A stretch of DNA of 64,000 nt, taken from contig JAPDFW010000092.1 in the NCBI GenBank assembly GCA_028826165.1, positions 744,001-808,000 of the forward strand, given 5' to 3'. This DNA is from Anaeramoeba ignava (lineage: Eukaryota > Metamonada > Anaeramoebidae). This document shows, one piece after another, positions 37,137 through 48,800 of the stretch (positions are counted from its first letter, which is position 1; every line of letters starts with the position of its first letter). Under the pieces are notes generated by a model. That model did no database searches. It was not told the DNA's origin and was given only the letters and a program-made list of their open reading frames with translations. The translations under genes and the position numbers were made by a program.

Positions 37137-40100
37137 TTAGAATCTTCTTCCAAACATTGCAAGCATTTGATGAGCAATATTAGCATTTCTAGCATTTTTT
37201 TGTTTCTTGACACGAACAGTCATATTTTGTCTAAGTAAATTAGCTCTCAAAAGCAATGATTTAGTTTTTCTGTAATAAGTTTCACCTTTTCCCAATGCGT
37301 CCTTAAAAGTTTGACTTCTTATATCAACTTTGCAAGAATGAAGAATTTTATTATGAGAATCAATTTTTGCTTTCATTTCATCTTCAGCAATTAATAATGA
37401 AATTTCCTTTTCAAGAGAATCAATATCAGTTGCAAAATCTTTTGCCATTGTTTTCATGTTCAATGAAACAAAAGGAGAGAAGTATTGCAAAAGGGCTTTT
37501 GAACGGATTTGTGAATAAAGCTTCTCGACATGATGACCCAAATGGAGATCCAAAAGAAGTTGTGGTTTTAATGAATCGAGTATGTTAACGAATGATAAAT
37601 ATCGTGAGTAATAGAAGTCGTTTGCAAGTTGTTTTACTTCTGGTACATATTCAAGGAAGTTTTTGAATGATTCGTTCTGTAATACTTTTTCAAAGATTTC
37701 GCTTCTTCGGAATGTTGCTAATGCGCATAATGTTCCGTATATTGCAATGTCTTGTGGTGAGATTACTTCGGGATAGTCAAATGGTATGTGTGTGGAAATG
37801 TGAAGGAATTTTGTTGCTGCGGTTCGGAAGTCTTTACTGTCGAGTTTTGCTAATCCAGAGATTGCTTCAAGTTTCATTGTTGTTCTTGCGTCTTTTTTAA
37901 ATTATTTTTAAATTAAATATTTTTGAATTAATTATTTTTGAATTAATTATTTTTGAATTATTTTTAAATTAAATATTTTTAAATTATTTATTTTTGAATT
38001 ATTTTTGAATTATTTATTTATTTATGAATTATTTATTTATGAATTATTTTTAAATTATTTATGAATTATTTATGAATTAATTATTTATTTATGAATTATT
38101 TATGAATTATTATTGAATTAAATATTTTTGAATTATTTATGAATTATTTATGAATTATTTATGAATTATTTATGAATTATTTATGAATTATTTATGAATT
38201 ATTTATGAATTATTTATGAATTATTTTTGAATTATTTTTGAATTATTTTTGAATTATTTTTGAATTATTTATGAATTATTTTTGAATTATTTATTTATGA
38301 ATTATTTATTTATTTATGAATTATTTTTGAATTAATTATGGATTATTTATGAATTATTTAATTATGAATTATTTATGAATTATTTATTTTTGAATTAAAT
38401 ATTTTGAATTAAATATGAATTATTTTTGAATTATTTTTAAATTAATTATTTATGAAATATTTATTTTTATGAATTATTTTGAATTGAATTATTTATGAAA
38501 TTTTTTTCTGAAATATTTATTTTGAAATTAAATATTTAAATTTTATCGATTGAATTATTTATTTATGAATTATTTATTTATGAAATAATTATGAATTAAT
38601 TTATGAATGCATATTTTATTAAATTAAAATATTTATCCTTTATTTTTAAAAGAAATTAATTTATTTTTAAATTAATTATTTATTTATGAATTATTTTTGA
38701 ATTAAAATTATGGATTATTTATTTTTAAAATTATTTTAAAATTAAAATTTATTTTAAATATTAAAATTAAAATATTTATTTTTGAATTAAATATTTTTAA
38801 ATTAAATATTTTTGAATTATTTATGAATTATTTTTGAATTATTTTGAATTATTTTGAATTAAAATTTTTAAATTAAAATTAAAATTAAAATTTTTGAATT
38901 ATTTAAAATTAAAATTTAAAATTAAAAATAAAATTAAAATTAATTTATGAATAAAATTTTATAAAATATTAAAATTAAAATTAAAATTAAATTTATAAAA
39001 ATTAAAATTAAAATTAAATTTAAAATTAATTTAAAATTATTTATGAATTAAATTTTGAATTAATACCTTCATAAGTTTTACTTGTTCTGAGTTGCTTTTA
39101 CGTAGGAAATTACATGTCCATAACTTTTCATTTCGATTGATGCTAAGATAACATTAAGACACATATCAATAATGTGTTCAGGTTTTGTAAAACCAATCTC
39201 TTGTAAGAAATAACCTGTTTGAATTTTTCTCCTTTATTTTAAAGAAATTTATATTTATATTTATTTCCAACTCGAATTTATATTTAATTTAAATTTAAAA
39301 TTAAAATTAAAATTTAAATTTAAAATTAAATATTAAATTTAAATTTAAAATTAAAATTAAAATTAAAATTAAAATTAAAATTTAAATTAAAATTAAAATT
39401 AAAATTAAAATTAAAATTAAAATTATTTAAATTATTAAAATTAAAATTAAAATTATTTAAATTATTAAAATTAAAATTAAAATTAAAATTAAAATTAAAA
39501 TTAAAATTAAAATTAAAATTAAAATTAAAATTAAAATTTAAATTAAAATAAAATATTTAAAATTAAAATTTAAATTAAAATTAAAATTAAAATTAAAATT
39601 AAAATTAAAATTAAAATTAAAATAAAATATTTAAAATTAAAATTTAAATTAAAATTAAAATTAAAATAAAAATTAAAATCAAAATTAAAATCAAATATTA
39701 AATATAAAATTAAAATTAAAAACCTTTAATTAAATTTTGTTTTCCAAGCTTTAATTGAGTGTCTAAAGTATCGTATTCTTGAGTTGCTTTTGCAAGAGTA
39801 TCATCAACCCAATCTTGATCAAAAGGAACAGTTCCAGAAAGTTCTTCTTGAAAACGAGACATTAAATCCATATATAATTGAGTATTTAAAGTGTTTTTTA
39901 TCTCATGTAAAACCATACGAAGAGCTATTTAAAAGAAATAAAAAGAATTATTTTATAAAAAATTTTTCTCATTTTTTATATTTATATTTATAATTATATT
40001 TGTATTTATATTTATATTTATATTTATATTTATATTTATATTTATATTTATATTTATATTTATATTTATATTTATATTTATATTTATATTTATATTTATA

Positions 40101-40634
40101 TTTATATTTATATTTATATTTATATTTATATTTATATTTATATTTATATTTATATTTATATTTATATTTATATTTATATTTATATTTATATTTATTTTTT
40201 ATATTTATATTTATAATTATATTTATATTTATATTTATATTGATATTTATATTTATATTTATATTTAATTTTAATTTTAATTTACCTTCCATATGATGAA
40301 CTCGTGAATGTTCAGCTATATAAATCAATCTGTGAATGCGTGTATGTCCAACATAATTAGAAATATAACCATCAAGATCAAAACTTGAGAAATCAACATT
40401 TTCAATAAATTTAGGCTTTTTTTTCTCTTCCTCTTCTTTTTTCTTTTTCTCTTCTTCTTCCTTTTTCTTTTTCTCTTCTTCTTGTTTCTGTTTTTCTTTT
40501 TCATCCTTTTCTTTTTCTTTTTCATCTTTTTCTTTTTCTTTTTCTCCAATTTGAATTTTTATATGACCTTCTTTTTGCTTTTTTTCATCTTTTTCTTGCT
40601 CTTGGTTTTCATTGTTTTGTGGTTTGTCTGACAT
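37137..40634 (-). CDS. CSN1: COP9 signalosome subunit 1 (CSN1/GPS1), central exon unresolved
   Basis: Exons 40286-40634, 39724-39924, about 39082-39231, 37137-37884. N-terminus: E/K-rich, then FDLDGYISNYVGHTRIHRLIYI. Exon 2: EALRMVLHEIKNTLNTQLYM, DWVDDTLAKATQEYDTLDTQ, KQNLIK. Exon 3: LFLTRDWFYK, then in the next frame PEHIIDMCLNVIL, KSYGHVISYVKATQNK. Exon 4 is the PCI region: LEAISGLAKL, SPQDIAIYGTLCALATFRRS, LQYFSPFVSLNMKTMAKDF, LLIAEDEMKAKIDSHNKILH. Unambiguous CSN1, the PCI subunit of the complex that removes NEDD8 from cullins. Between NLIK and LFLTRDW about 18 family residues (IR.g..dLG.hy...Gd) are missing. Exon 3 needs a one-base skip in an A5 run at its start and another at TACAAAACC (39181-39188). 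Either an exon was missed in the repeat intron or this part has decayed. Confidence 0.85.
37885..39081 (-). repeat. CSN1 intron, TTTATGAATTA repeat grading into AAAATT repeat
   Basis: About 1.2 kb. The left part is TTTATGAATTAT and TTTTTGAATTAT units; the right part becomes AAAATT-rich. The preceding CSN1 intron (39232-39723) is (AAAATT)n, and the first (39925-40285) is (TATATT)n. Three introns of one gene thus carry three different motifs. Confidence 0.8.
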
Positions 40635-40949
40635 TTTGTTTGTTTGTTTGTTTGTTTGTTTGTTTGTTTTTTGTGTGTTTTAAATTAGAATTAATAAGAA
40701 CTTGAAGAAAATTTTGTAAGTTATGAATTTATAAAAAATAAATTTTTAAAGGAAAAAAATGAAAAGTTGAGAACAAAAAAATAAAAAATTTAAATTAAAA
40801 TTAAAAGGAGAAAAAAAAAAACAAAAAAAAAATAAATTTTTCTTCTTTTTTAATTAAATTATTTTTTTTCCATTTTTTTAATTTCCATTTTTTTCATTTT
40901 TTTTCATTTTTATTTATTAAAAAAATAAAAAATAAACATAACGGAAAAA
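40635..40949. promoter_or_regulatory. Divergent spacer CSN1 / kelch-BTB
   Basis: 315 bp. On the CSN1 side a (GTTT)n tract (40635-40672) sits directly against the ATG. On the kelch side there are T-runs with CCATTTTTTT and TTCATTTTTTTTCATTTTT before the ATG. The bidirectional promoter role is inferred. Confidence 0.45.
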
Positions 40950-42548
40950 ATGTCGATTGGATTGACGCTTCTAAAGATTGAGGATAATCTACCAGAAGAA
41001 AGAAGCTGTGCGCGAAGTATTGAGTTAGACAACGGAAACTTTTTAATATTTGGGGGAATAAACAAGAAACATTGCAGCGAAGAGATCAACATTTTTGATC
41101 CAACAACAAGTGAGTGGGAAAAAATAAGCACAGAAGATCAACACATCGGACCACGAAGCGGACATTCACTGACCAAGATAGGGGATAAGGTATACATAAT
41201 CGGCGGGCGCAATTACAAGGACAAGTACGATAACGGGTTCCTTGATTTGAACACCTTTGATTTTGTTGTTTCCAAAAATAAAACCTTCTCAGATATTTGT
41301 CTTCTCTTCCATTCGACCCTCCTTTATAACGGCAGGCTCTGGATCTTCGGCGGTGATGATGGCGGCCATTTTACTAATGAAATGCTTGTTTTTGACTTGG
41401 AAAAAGAGGTGTTTGTTCAGGATCAGATAAAAATCTCAGGAAAACCCCCTTCAAAACGCTCTCGCCATACAGCCGTTATTTATGATAATAAAATGTGGAT
41501 TTTTGGCGGGCAATTTGAAAACAGATACAATGCTGAAGTTAATGATATGCATGTTTTTGATTTTAAATCTTTTTCCTGGTATGAAATTATCCAAAAAGGT
41601 GATGTTCCTTCCCCAAGACGCTCCCATTATGCCGCTGTGTACAGAGACTACATGTATGTCTTCGGCGGAATGAATAACCAGAAAAACTCCTTTTTCGATC
41701 TTTTTGAATTTTCTTTTAAAACTTCGACTTGGAAAAAAATCTTGTTCAATATCAATATTCAAAAGCCTTTTGAAAACTTCTCGCACAGATTCCTTTCAGT
41801 AAAGGCTCTGCAAAACCTTCCCGAGACTGATAATGTCCCTCAAGAACGCAGCGCATGCGTTGGGGGTTTATACGACTCAAGATTGTATATTGCAATGGGC
41901 GGACTATTTAAGAATACTTGGATTGATTTCAACGATATTTTTTATTTCACACTCGAAAATAAATTGCAACGTGATTTCCACGATTTTCTTCAAAATCAAC
42001 TTTTCATTGATGTTCCTCTTGTATATCGCAACGACGTTCTTCTTTTTGGAGCTCATTCAACAATTTTAAATTCTCGACTTGAAAAATCAACCGTTGCAAA
42101 ATTCATTTCCATTTGCAAAATTTATGAACAATACAATTTGACAGCTGATGATATTTATAATTTCTTGATTACAATTTACACTGGATTGCATGAATATAAC
42201 TGTATCAAAATTGCTCAACTTCTACAAATTGATCTGCTTCTTCTGCAGAAACCTCTTGAGGAATCAATGCAATCTCTTCTTGATAATGAAGACTCAAAAG
42301 ATTTTGTTATTCTTGTTGAAAATCGCGAGATAAAAGTTCATGAGACTATTATGTGTGCAAGAAGTGATTTGTATAAAGGAATGCTTTCGGTTGTTAATGA
42401 TAACTCAAAATCAGCTCCTGATTATAGTGGAAGATCCTTTGATGCTGTTAATCTTGTTGTAAGGTATATTTATACTGGAAAATTCGGTTCTTATGATCCA
42501 AATCTAGATCATGAACTTATTGATTGTTTTGAATATTATGGTCTTTAA
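40950..42548 (+). CDS. Kelch-repeat protein with C-terminal tandem BTB domains
   Basis: Single exon, 532 aa. Residues about 15-330 hold kelch blades with the GG doublet: FLIFGGINKK, VYIIGGRN, LWIFGGDDGG, MWIFGGQFEN, MYVFGGMNNQ, LYIAMGGLF. A degenerate first BTB (FIDVPLVYRNDVLLFGAHST, DDIYNFLITIYTG) and a canonical second BTB follow: DFVILVENREIKVHETIMCA, RSDLYKGMLSVV, DYSGRSFDAVNLVVRYIYTG. BTB-kelch proteins are commonly cullin-3 substrate adaptors, but typical ones have BTB first, so the order is reversed here. The second BTB closely resembles that of the ankyrin gene at 53511. The gene is intronless, free of N/Q tracts and clearly richer in GC than neighbours. Confidence 0.9.
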   Translation: MSIGLTLLKIEDNLPEERSCARSIELDNGNFLIFGGINKKHCSEEINIFDPTTSEWEKISTEDQHIGPRSGHSLTKIGDKVYIIGGRNYKDKYDNGFLDLNTFDFVVSKNKTFSDICLLFHSTLLYNGRLWIFGGDDGGHFTNEMLVFDLEKEVFVQDQIKISGKPPSKRSRHTAVIYDNKMWIFGGQFENRYNAEVNDMHVFDFKSFSWYEIIQKGDVPSPRRSHYAAVYRDYMYVFGGMNNQKNSFFDLFEFSFKTSTWKKILFNINIQKPFENFSHRFLSVKALQNLPETDNVPQERSACVGGLYDSRLYIAMGGLFKNTWIDFNDIFYFTLENKLQRDFHDFLQNQLFIDVPLVYRNDVLLFGAHSTILNSRLEKSTVAKFISICKIYEQYNLTADDIYNFLITIYTGLHEYNCIKIAQLLQIDLLLLQKPLEESMQSLLDNEDSKDFVILVENREIKVHETIMCARSDLYKGMLSVVNDNSKSAPDYSGRSFDAVNLVVRYIYTGKFGSYDPNLDHELIDCFEYYGL

Positions 42549-42685
42549 TGTTTTTTTTCTCTTTTTTCTTTTTTCTCTTTTTTTCTTTTTCTTTGTTTTT
42601 ATTTTAATTTTTAAGGAATTAATTAAAAAAAATTGATTAAAAAAAAAAGTGGAATTTGAAAAAAAAATGAGAATAATTATTGTTA

Positions 42686-44465
42686 TTATTGGAAATAAAC
42701 TTCAACTTCTTCAATTTCCCAATTTGGTGATCCTGTAAAAAAATTTGGTGCTGTTTGTGAATTAAAATTATTTGGAATTTCATAATGTCCATTAGAATAG
42801 CCTGCACTTGTTCCTTTTCTTGTTGATAAATCTTGAATTCCAACATTTCCACTACTTCCAAAAGCCATTGCCCAACTTGAACTGCGATAAACAGTGGAAT
42901 TACTTTGAGGATTGAATTTTGAAGGAGTATAATTTGTTGGATTTTTTAATGTAAAAATAAAAGAATTTTTATCTGGATTAAAGTCTCCACTTGAACCAAA
43001 TCCATCTTTAGTAAATCCTCCAAAAATACATCCATTTTTTGATTTGATAATTACTAATGTTTCTTTTTTTCCATCACATTTTTGATGAAATGTTTGATTT
43101 GACCATCCATTATCTCTTGTTACTGAAAATCCAAGTTTCATTTTTTTAAAAACTTCATCATTTGAAATAAATCCTTTTAAATAATAAATATATTGGATAT
43201 CTTGTATAATTTTTGATTCTTTAAAGATTGAGATCATTTCAAACTCTTCTTTCATTTTTTCATAAACTGGCTTCATTTCTTTAATTTCTTGATCTTTTTT
43301 ATTAATTTCTTGATCTTTCTCTTTTTGAATTTTATTAATTTCTTGATCTTTTTCTTTTTGAATTTTATCAATTTCTTGATCTTTTTTATTAATTTCTTGA
43401 TCTTTTTCTTTTTGAATTTTATCAATTTGTTGATCTTTTTCTTTTTGAATTTTTTTAATTTCTTGATCTTTTGTATTAATTTCTTGATCTTTTTTATTAA
43501 TTTGTTGATCTTTCTCTTTTTGAATTTTATTAATTTCTTGATCTTTTTCTTCAATTTGAGAAAATAAAAAATTGGAAAGAAATTGATTTGGAATTGTTTT
43601 AATTTTTTCAATTTCTTGAATATTTGTTTTTTCAATTTGATTTTGATTTGATTTAATTTGAATTTTATTAAGAAATGCTTTCATTATTGATTTTTTTTCT
43701 TTTATTTGATTTTGTTTTGTTTCTTGTTTTGTTTCTTTTTCAATTTGATTTGAGATCCATTTTTCTAAATTTTGGATTAATTCAATTATTGAAAATTTGA
43801 TATTTTGATTTTGAATAATTTCAATTATTTTGAAAATTGTTTCTTTTTTTAATTCTTTAAATTTTGGATTTTTAAAAATATTTTGAAAATTATCTTGAAT
43901 AAATTGATTACATTTTTCTTTTAATTGAGTTGATAAATTTGAAATTTCAAAAATTTTGAAAAAAAAGTTGAAGATTGAAATTTTTAATAATAAATTGATT
44001 TTCAATGTAATTTTGAAGAGATTTTAATTGAAATTTAATTGAAAGAAACCAAATTGAAAATAAATTTGATTGATTTAATTGGATATTTCTTGTATAAATA
44101 AATTGAATAATTTGATTCATATCTTGTTCAGAAATATCTTCAAAAATAATTTCATTAGCTTCATTTTCTTTTAAATAAATTGAGAAAAAAGGAGATTGAC
44201 AAGTTAAAATTGATTTATGACATTTAAATTGTTTTGAATTTTGAGAAACTTTAATAACAATATCTGAATAATTTTGATCTAAATTTAATAATTTTTGATA
44301 ATTTTGGATTAATTCTTTTTGGAATTCGTTTTCATTTTCATTTTGATTTTGATTTTGATTTTCGTTTTCAATTTGGATTTCATTTTGATTTTCGTTTTCA
44401 TTTTCAATTTGGATTTCATTTTCATTTTCATTTTCATTGTTTTGATTGTTTTGATTGTTTTCCAT
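42686..44465 (-). CDS. BTB-BACK-coiled-coil-TLDc protein (one frame break)
   Basis: Single exon; 592 aa if one base is skipped in an eight-T run (plus-strand A run at 43959-43966). The N-terminus is E/N/Q-rich. The BTB domain is LDQNYSDIVIKVSQNSKQFK, CHKSILTCQSPFF and IIQFIYTRNIQ. At the break the first frame ends LQLFFQNF-stop; skipping one T gives LQLFFKIFEISNLSTQLKEK, a normal BACK-region helix. A coiled coil of about 12 DQEINKIQKEK units follows. The C-terminal TLDc domain reads KLGFSVTRDNGWSNQTFHQK, GCIFGGFTKDGFGSSGDFNP, SWAMAFGSSGN, NWEIEEVEVYFQ. BTB-TLDc proteins are expanded in amoebae. The function here is unknown. Convergent with kelch-BTB. Confidence 0.88.
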
Positions 44466-44879
44466 TTGTGTTTGTTTTTGTGTTTGTGTTTGTTTTTGTT
44501 TTTGTGTTTGTGTTTGTGTTTGTGTTTGTGTTTTTATGTTTATGTTTGTGTTTTTGTGTTTGAAAAAAAATGAAAAAATGAAAAAAGAAAAAAGGAAAAT
44601 TAAAAAAAGGAAAAAAAGGAAAATTAAAAAAAGGAGAATTATTTTTTATTTTTGTTCTCTTTTTTATAAACCAAAAAAAAAATTAATCAAAAATTCAAAT
44701 CTAAATCTGGAATTAAAATTAAAATTAAATCTGGAATTAAAAACTGGAATTAAAATTAAAATTAAAATCAAAATTAAATTTTTTTTCATTTTTTTCTTTT
44801 TTTTCTTTTTTCTTTTTCAATTTAAAAAAAAAAAATTTTTTTAATTAATAATAATAATAATAAAAACAAACGGAGAAAG

Positions 44880-45452
44880 ATGAATCGATTCAAAATTGTA
44901 GTAGTAGGACCAGGAGCAGTTGGTAAATCAGCATTAACAATACAATATGTAAACGGAGAATTTGTAAGTGAATATGATCCAACATTAGAAGACAGCTATA
45001 GAAAACAAGCAGAAGTTGACAATCAAGTTTGCCTTTTAGACATTCTTGACACCGCCGGACAAGAAGACCTAGTCTCTATGAAAGACCAGAATTTACGCAG
45101 CGGACAGGGGTTTCTAATTGTATTTTCTGTAACGTCAAAGCACTCATTTTCTCAAGTTGCCGGAATTCGGGATGAAATTTTAAGAGCTAAAGATTCTGAA
45201 GACGTCCCAATCATTCTTATCGCAAATAAAGTCGACCTTGTTAATGACCGTGTTGTTACTGAAACTGAAATACGCGCACTTGCTGATGATTTAGCTGTCC
45301 CTTTTCTGGAAACTTCTGCTAAAACTAAAGTTAATGTTGATGAAGCTTTTGCGGAAATTGTCAGAATTTTGCGCAAAAAAGGAAAGATTTCTAATCCAAC
45401 TGTTCCTTCAAATTCTTCTAAAAAAAAGAAATGGCGTTGTTTTGTTATGTAA
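44880..45452 (+). CDS. Ras-family small GTPase with CAAX box
   Basis: Single exon, 190 aa. G-motifs are present: P-loop VVVGPGAVGKSALT, effector EYDPTLEDSYRKQ, LDILDTAGQEDLVSMKDQN, IANKVDLV and LETSAKTKVNVDEAF. The C-terminal lysines SSKKKKWR precede CFVM, a farnesylation-type CAAX box, so it should be plasma-membrane anchored. The Gly at Ras position 13 is Ala (GPGAVGKS). The DTAGQED Gln needed for GTP hydrolysis is present. Which Ras-type subfamily it belongs to is not decided from sequence alone. The coding part is GC-richer than surrounding DNA and lacks introns. Divergent from the BTB-TLDc gene (414 bp). Confidence 0.93.
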   Translation: MNRFKIVVVGPGAVGKSALTIQYVNGEFVSEYDPTLEDSYRKQAEVDNQVCLLDILDTAGQEDLVSMKDQNLRSGQGFLIVFSVTSKHSFSQVAGIRDEILRAKDSEDVPIILIANKVDLVNDRVVTETEIRALADDLAVPFLETSAKTKVNVDEAFAEIVRILRKKGKISNPTVPSNSSKKKKWRCFVM

Positions 45453-45870
45453 GCCTTTCTTTCCTTGTTTCCTTTTAAGAGTAATTTTGTCTTGTTCTTT
45501 CACACTTTTTTTCATTTCAAATTTCCAAAAAGAATTTTTTTTTAATTCATTTTTTTTTTCCTCTTTTTTTTTTCTCTTTTTTTTTTTCAATCTATTTGTT
45601 TTCTTTTTCTTTTTTTTCTTTTTTTTTTTAAATGTTAATCGAAACAATTTTCCATTTTTGAATCAATTTAGAGCTTGTTTAGCTCAGAATAAATTCAATT
45701 CTTTATTTTTTATTTATGAAATCTTTTAATCTTTTTTTAAAAAAAAAAACTTTATTCCACTTTTTTTATTTTAATTTAATTTATAAAAAAAAAAAGTTAA
45801 TCAAAGTCAAATAAAATTTTTTTCATTTTTTTCATTTCATTTTTTTCATTTTTTTCATTTTTTATTTATT
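45453..45870. promoter_or_regulatory. Ras-USP spacer with CAT-in-T-run element
   Basis: T-rich 3' flank of the Ras gene, followed by four TTTTTTTCATTTTTTTCATT-like units at 45820-45860, ending 10 bp before the USP ATG. Confidence 0.4.
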
Positions 45871-48800
45871 ATGCAACTCTTTGAAAAAACTTTTGGATGT
45901 AAAATTAACGAAAACTTTGGGAATATTATAATTAAAGCAAAATCATTAAACCCAAGATCACCTCTATTAGTTTATATTTTAAATTATAAAGTAAATACAT
46001 ATAATTCAATTATGATTTTAATTTCAATTTTAATTTCAATATCAGTTTCAATTTCAATTTCAATTTCAATATCAATTTTAATTTTAATTTTAATTTTAAT
46101 ATTATGAATGAATTTTAATTTTAATTTTAATTTCAATTTTAATATTAATTTCAAATTCAATTTCAATATGAATTTTAATTTCAATATCAAATTCAATATC
46201 AGTTTTAATTTCAATTTTAATTTCAATTTTAATTTCAATTTTAATATTTAATTTTTAATTTTGATTTTAATTTTAATTTTAATTTTAATTTTAATTTTAA
46301 TTTTAATATCAAATTCAATATCAATTTTAATTTTAATTTCAATTTTAATATTTAATTTTTAATTTTAATTTTAATTTTAATTTTAATTTTAATTTCAATT
46401 TTAATTTTAATTTTAATTTTAATTTTATAAATAATTTCAATTTTAATTTTAATATCAATATCAATATCAGTTTTAATTTCAATTTTTAATTTTAATTTCA
46501 ATATCAATATCAATATGAATTTTAATTTTAATTTCAATTTCTATATCATAAATGAATTTTAATTTTAATATCAATTTCAATTTCAATATCAATTTTAATT
46601 TCAATTTTTAATTTTAATTTCAATATCAATTTTAATTTTAATTTTAATTTCAATATTCATTTCAATTTTAATTTTAATTTTATAAATGAATTTTAATTTC
46701 AAATTCAATATCAATTTTAATTTTAATTTTAATTTTAATATCAATTTTAATTTTAATATCAATTTTAATTTTAATATCAATTTTAATTTTAATTTCAAAT
46801 TCAATATTCATTTTAATTTCAATTTTAATTTCAATTTCAATTTTAATTTCAATTTCAATATTAATTTCAATTTCAATTTCAATTTTAATTTCAATTTTAA
46901 TTTCAATTTCAATATCAATATCAGTTTTAATTTTAATTTTTAATTTTAATTTTAATATCAATATGAATTTTAATTTTAATTTTTAATTTTAATTTCAATT
47001 TTAATTTTAATTTCAATTTCAATTCCAATATTATAAATGAATTTTAATTTTAATTTTAAAATGAAAAAGTTTGAACCAAATGCTAATTGGAGCATAGAAA
47101 CTACTTCAGAATTAGAATGTGAAGTTACAATAAAAGAACATGGTTTTGATATTGGAATACCTTATAAAATATCTTTTGCTCGAGAAAAAGAATTAACAAA
47201 TTTTGAATCATTAATCAAAAAAGCAATATATGGAGAATTTAAAAATTCAAGAACAAAACAAACACCAAAAAAAAATATTAAAATATCAACACAAAAAACA
47301 GATAATTCTTCCCAAACAAAAATGGAAAATTATGTTGAAATTTCTCCAAAAAAAAATCATTCTAATAAAAAAATGGAAACCTTTTTAAAGAAGAATCATC
47401 TTGATCAGCAAAAAAAAAAGATTCAAACAAACATCCTTCAAGATTTAAAATCTCCAAAATCCTTAAAAACTCCAAAATCTATAAAATCTCCAAAATCTCC
47501 AAAAACTTTAAAAACTTTAAAAATTAAAACAACAAATAAAGCTAATCCAACTCAATTCCAATCAAGTGAAAAATTGCCAACGAAGAAATCAAAAAAAAGA
47601 GCTACAACCCAAATACAACTTCCTATAATTCAAAAAAATGATACAAAAAGATCAAAAAGAAGCAAAGAAGACAATTATAAAAAGCCTTTTGGATTATATT
47701 CACCAAAAAAAGAGAAATTAATACAAACAAAATTAGATTTTATACCACAAAACAAACCAGAAAAGTTAACACAACAAAAATATCAAGAAAGTAAATTTCC
47801 AGAAAAAACAACACTACAACTGAAAGGGTTACGAAATTTTGGTAACTCATGCTTTTTAAATTCAACTTTTCAAGCTTTATTGAGAACTCCCACTTTTACA
47901 AAATCTCTTTTCCAAACAAAATATGTAAGAATGATTTTAAATTTTGATTTTAAATTTTGATTTTAAATTTTGATTTTAAATTTTAATTTGTTGTAGATAC
48001 AGCAATCTGTTCTAAAATCATCTCCACTTGTAGATTCTCTTTATCAATTATTCCAAAAATTTCAAACTGAACAAAGTAAGTCACTTTGGATGTCTCATTT
48101 CCAAAATATTTTGAAACGATCAGCAAATTTAAAAGAATTTAGCACATATCGTCAACAAGATGCTCTTTTATTTATCGGAACACTTTTTTCAGAACTACAA
48201 CAAGAATTATACAAGTTTTTTGGTGAAGAAAAAACCGTAGATTCAGATCTAAATTCAAAAGATGAAATTGAATCAATACAAAAAACAATTTCTTATTCGC
48301 ATTTCCAAAAGAACTGTCCGGTGACTCAAAATTTTGGATTTCTTTTCCAAATGCAATATGAGTGTTGTAAATGCACCAAAAAAGTTTCCAAACTTGAATT
48401 TTCTACAAGTTTGAATCTTCAATTTCCAGAAGGTTCTTTAGATGATACTTTAGATTTTTTGGATACTGAAGGATTGAAATTAGAAAAATTTTTAAGTGAT
48501 TATTTCCAATCAGAAACAAAAATTGAAAAAAAATGTGAATTTTGTGGGCATGAATATTCAAATAAGAAAGTAGTTTTAGCGCAATTACCAAGAGTGATGA
48601 TTATTCAATTTAAAAGATTTGCATTTACAAAAGATTATAAATCTAAGAGAATCAATAAAAGAATCTGTATTCCTACAGAAGTTATTGATTTTTCCAAATA
48701 TTGCCATCAATCATGTCTTAATTTTGTTCCTTGTGAAATTAATCAACAAGAGGATGAAAATATTGAAATTGATGATAGTAAATCAAGGAAACAGAATAGA

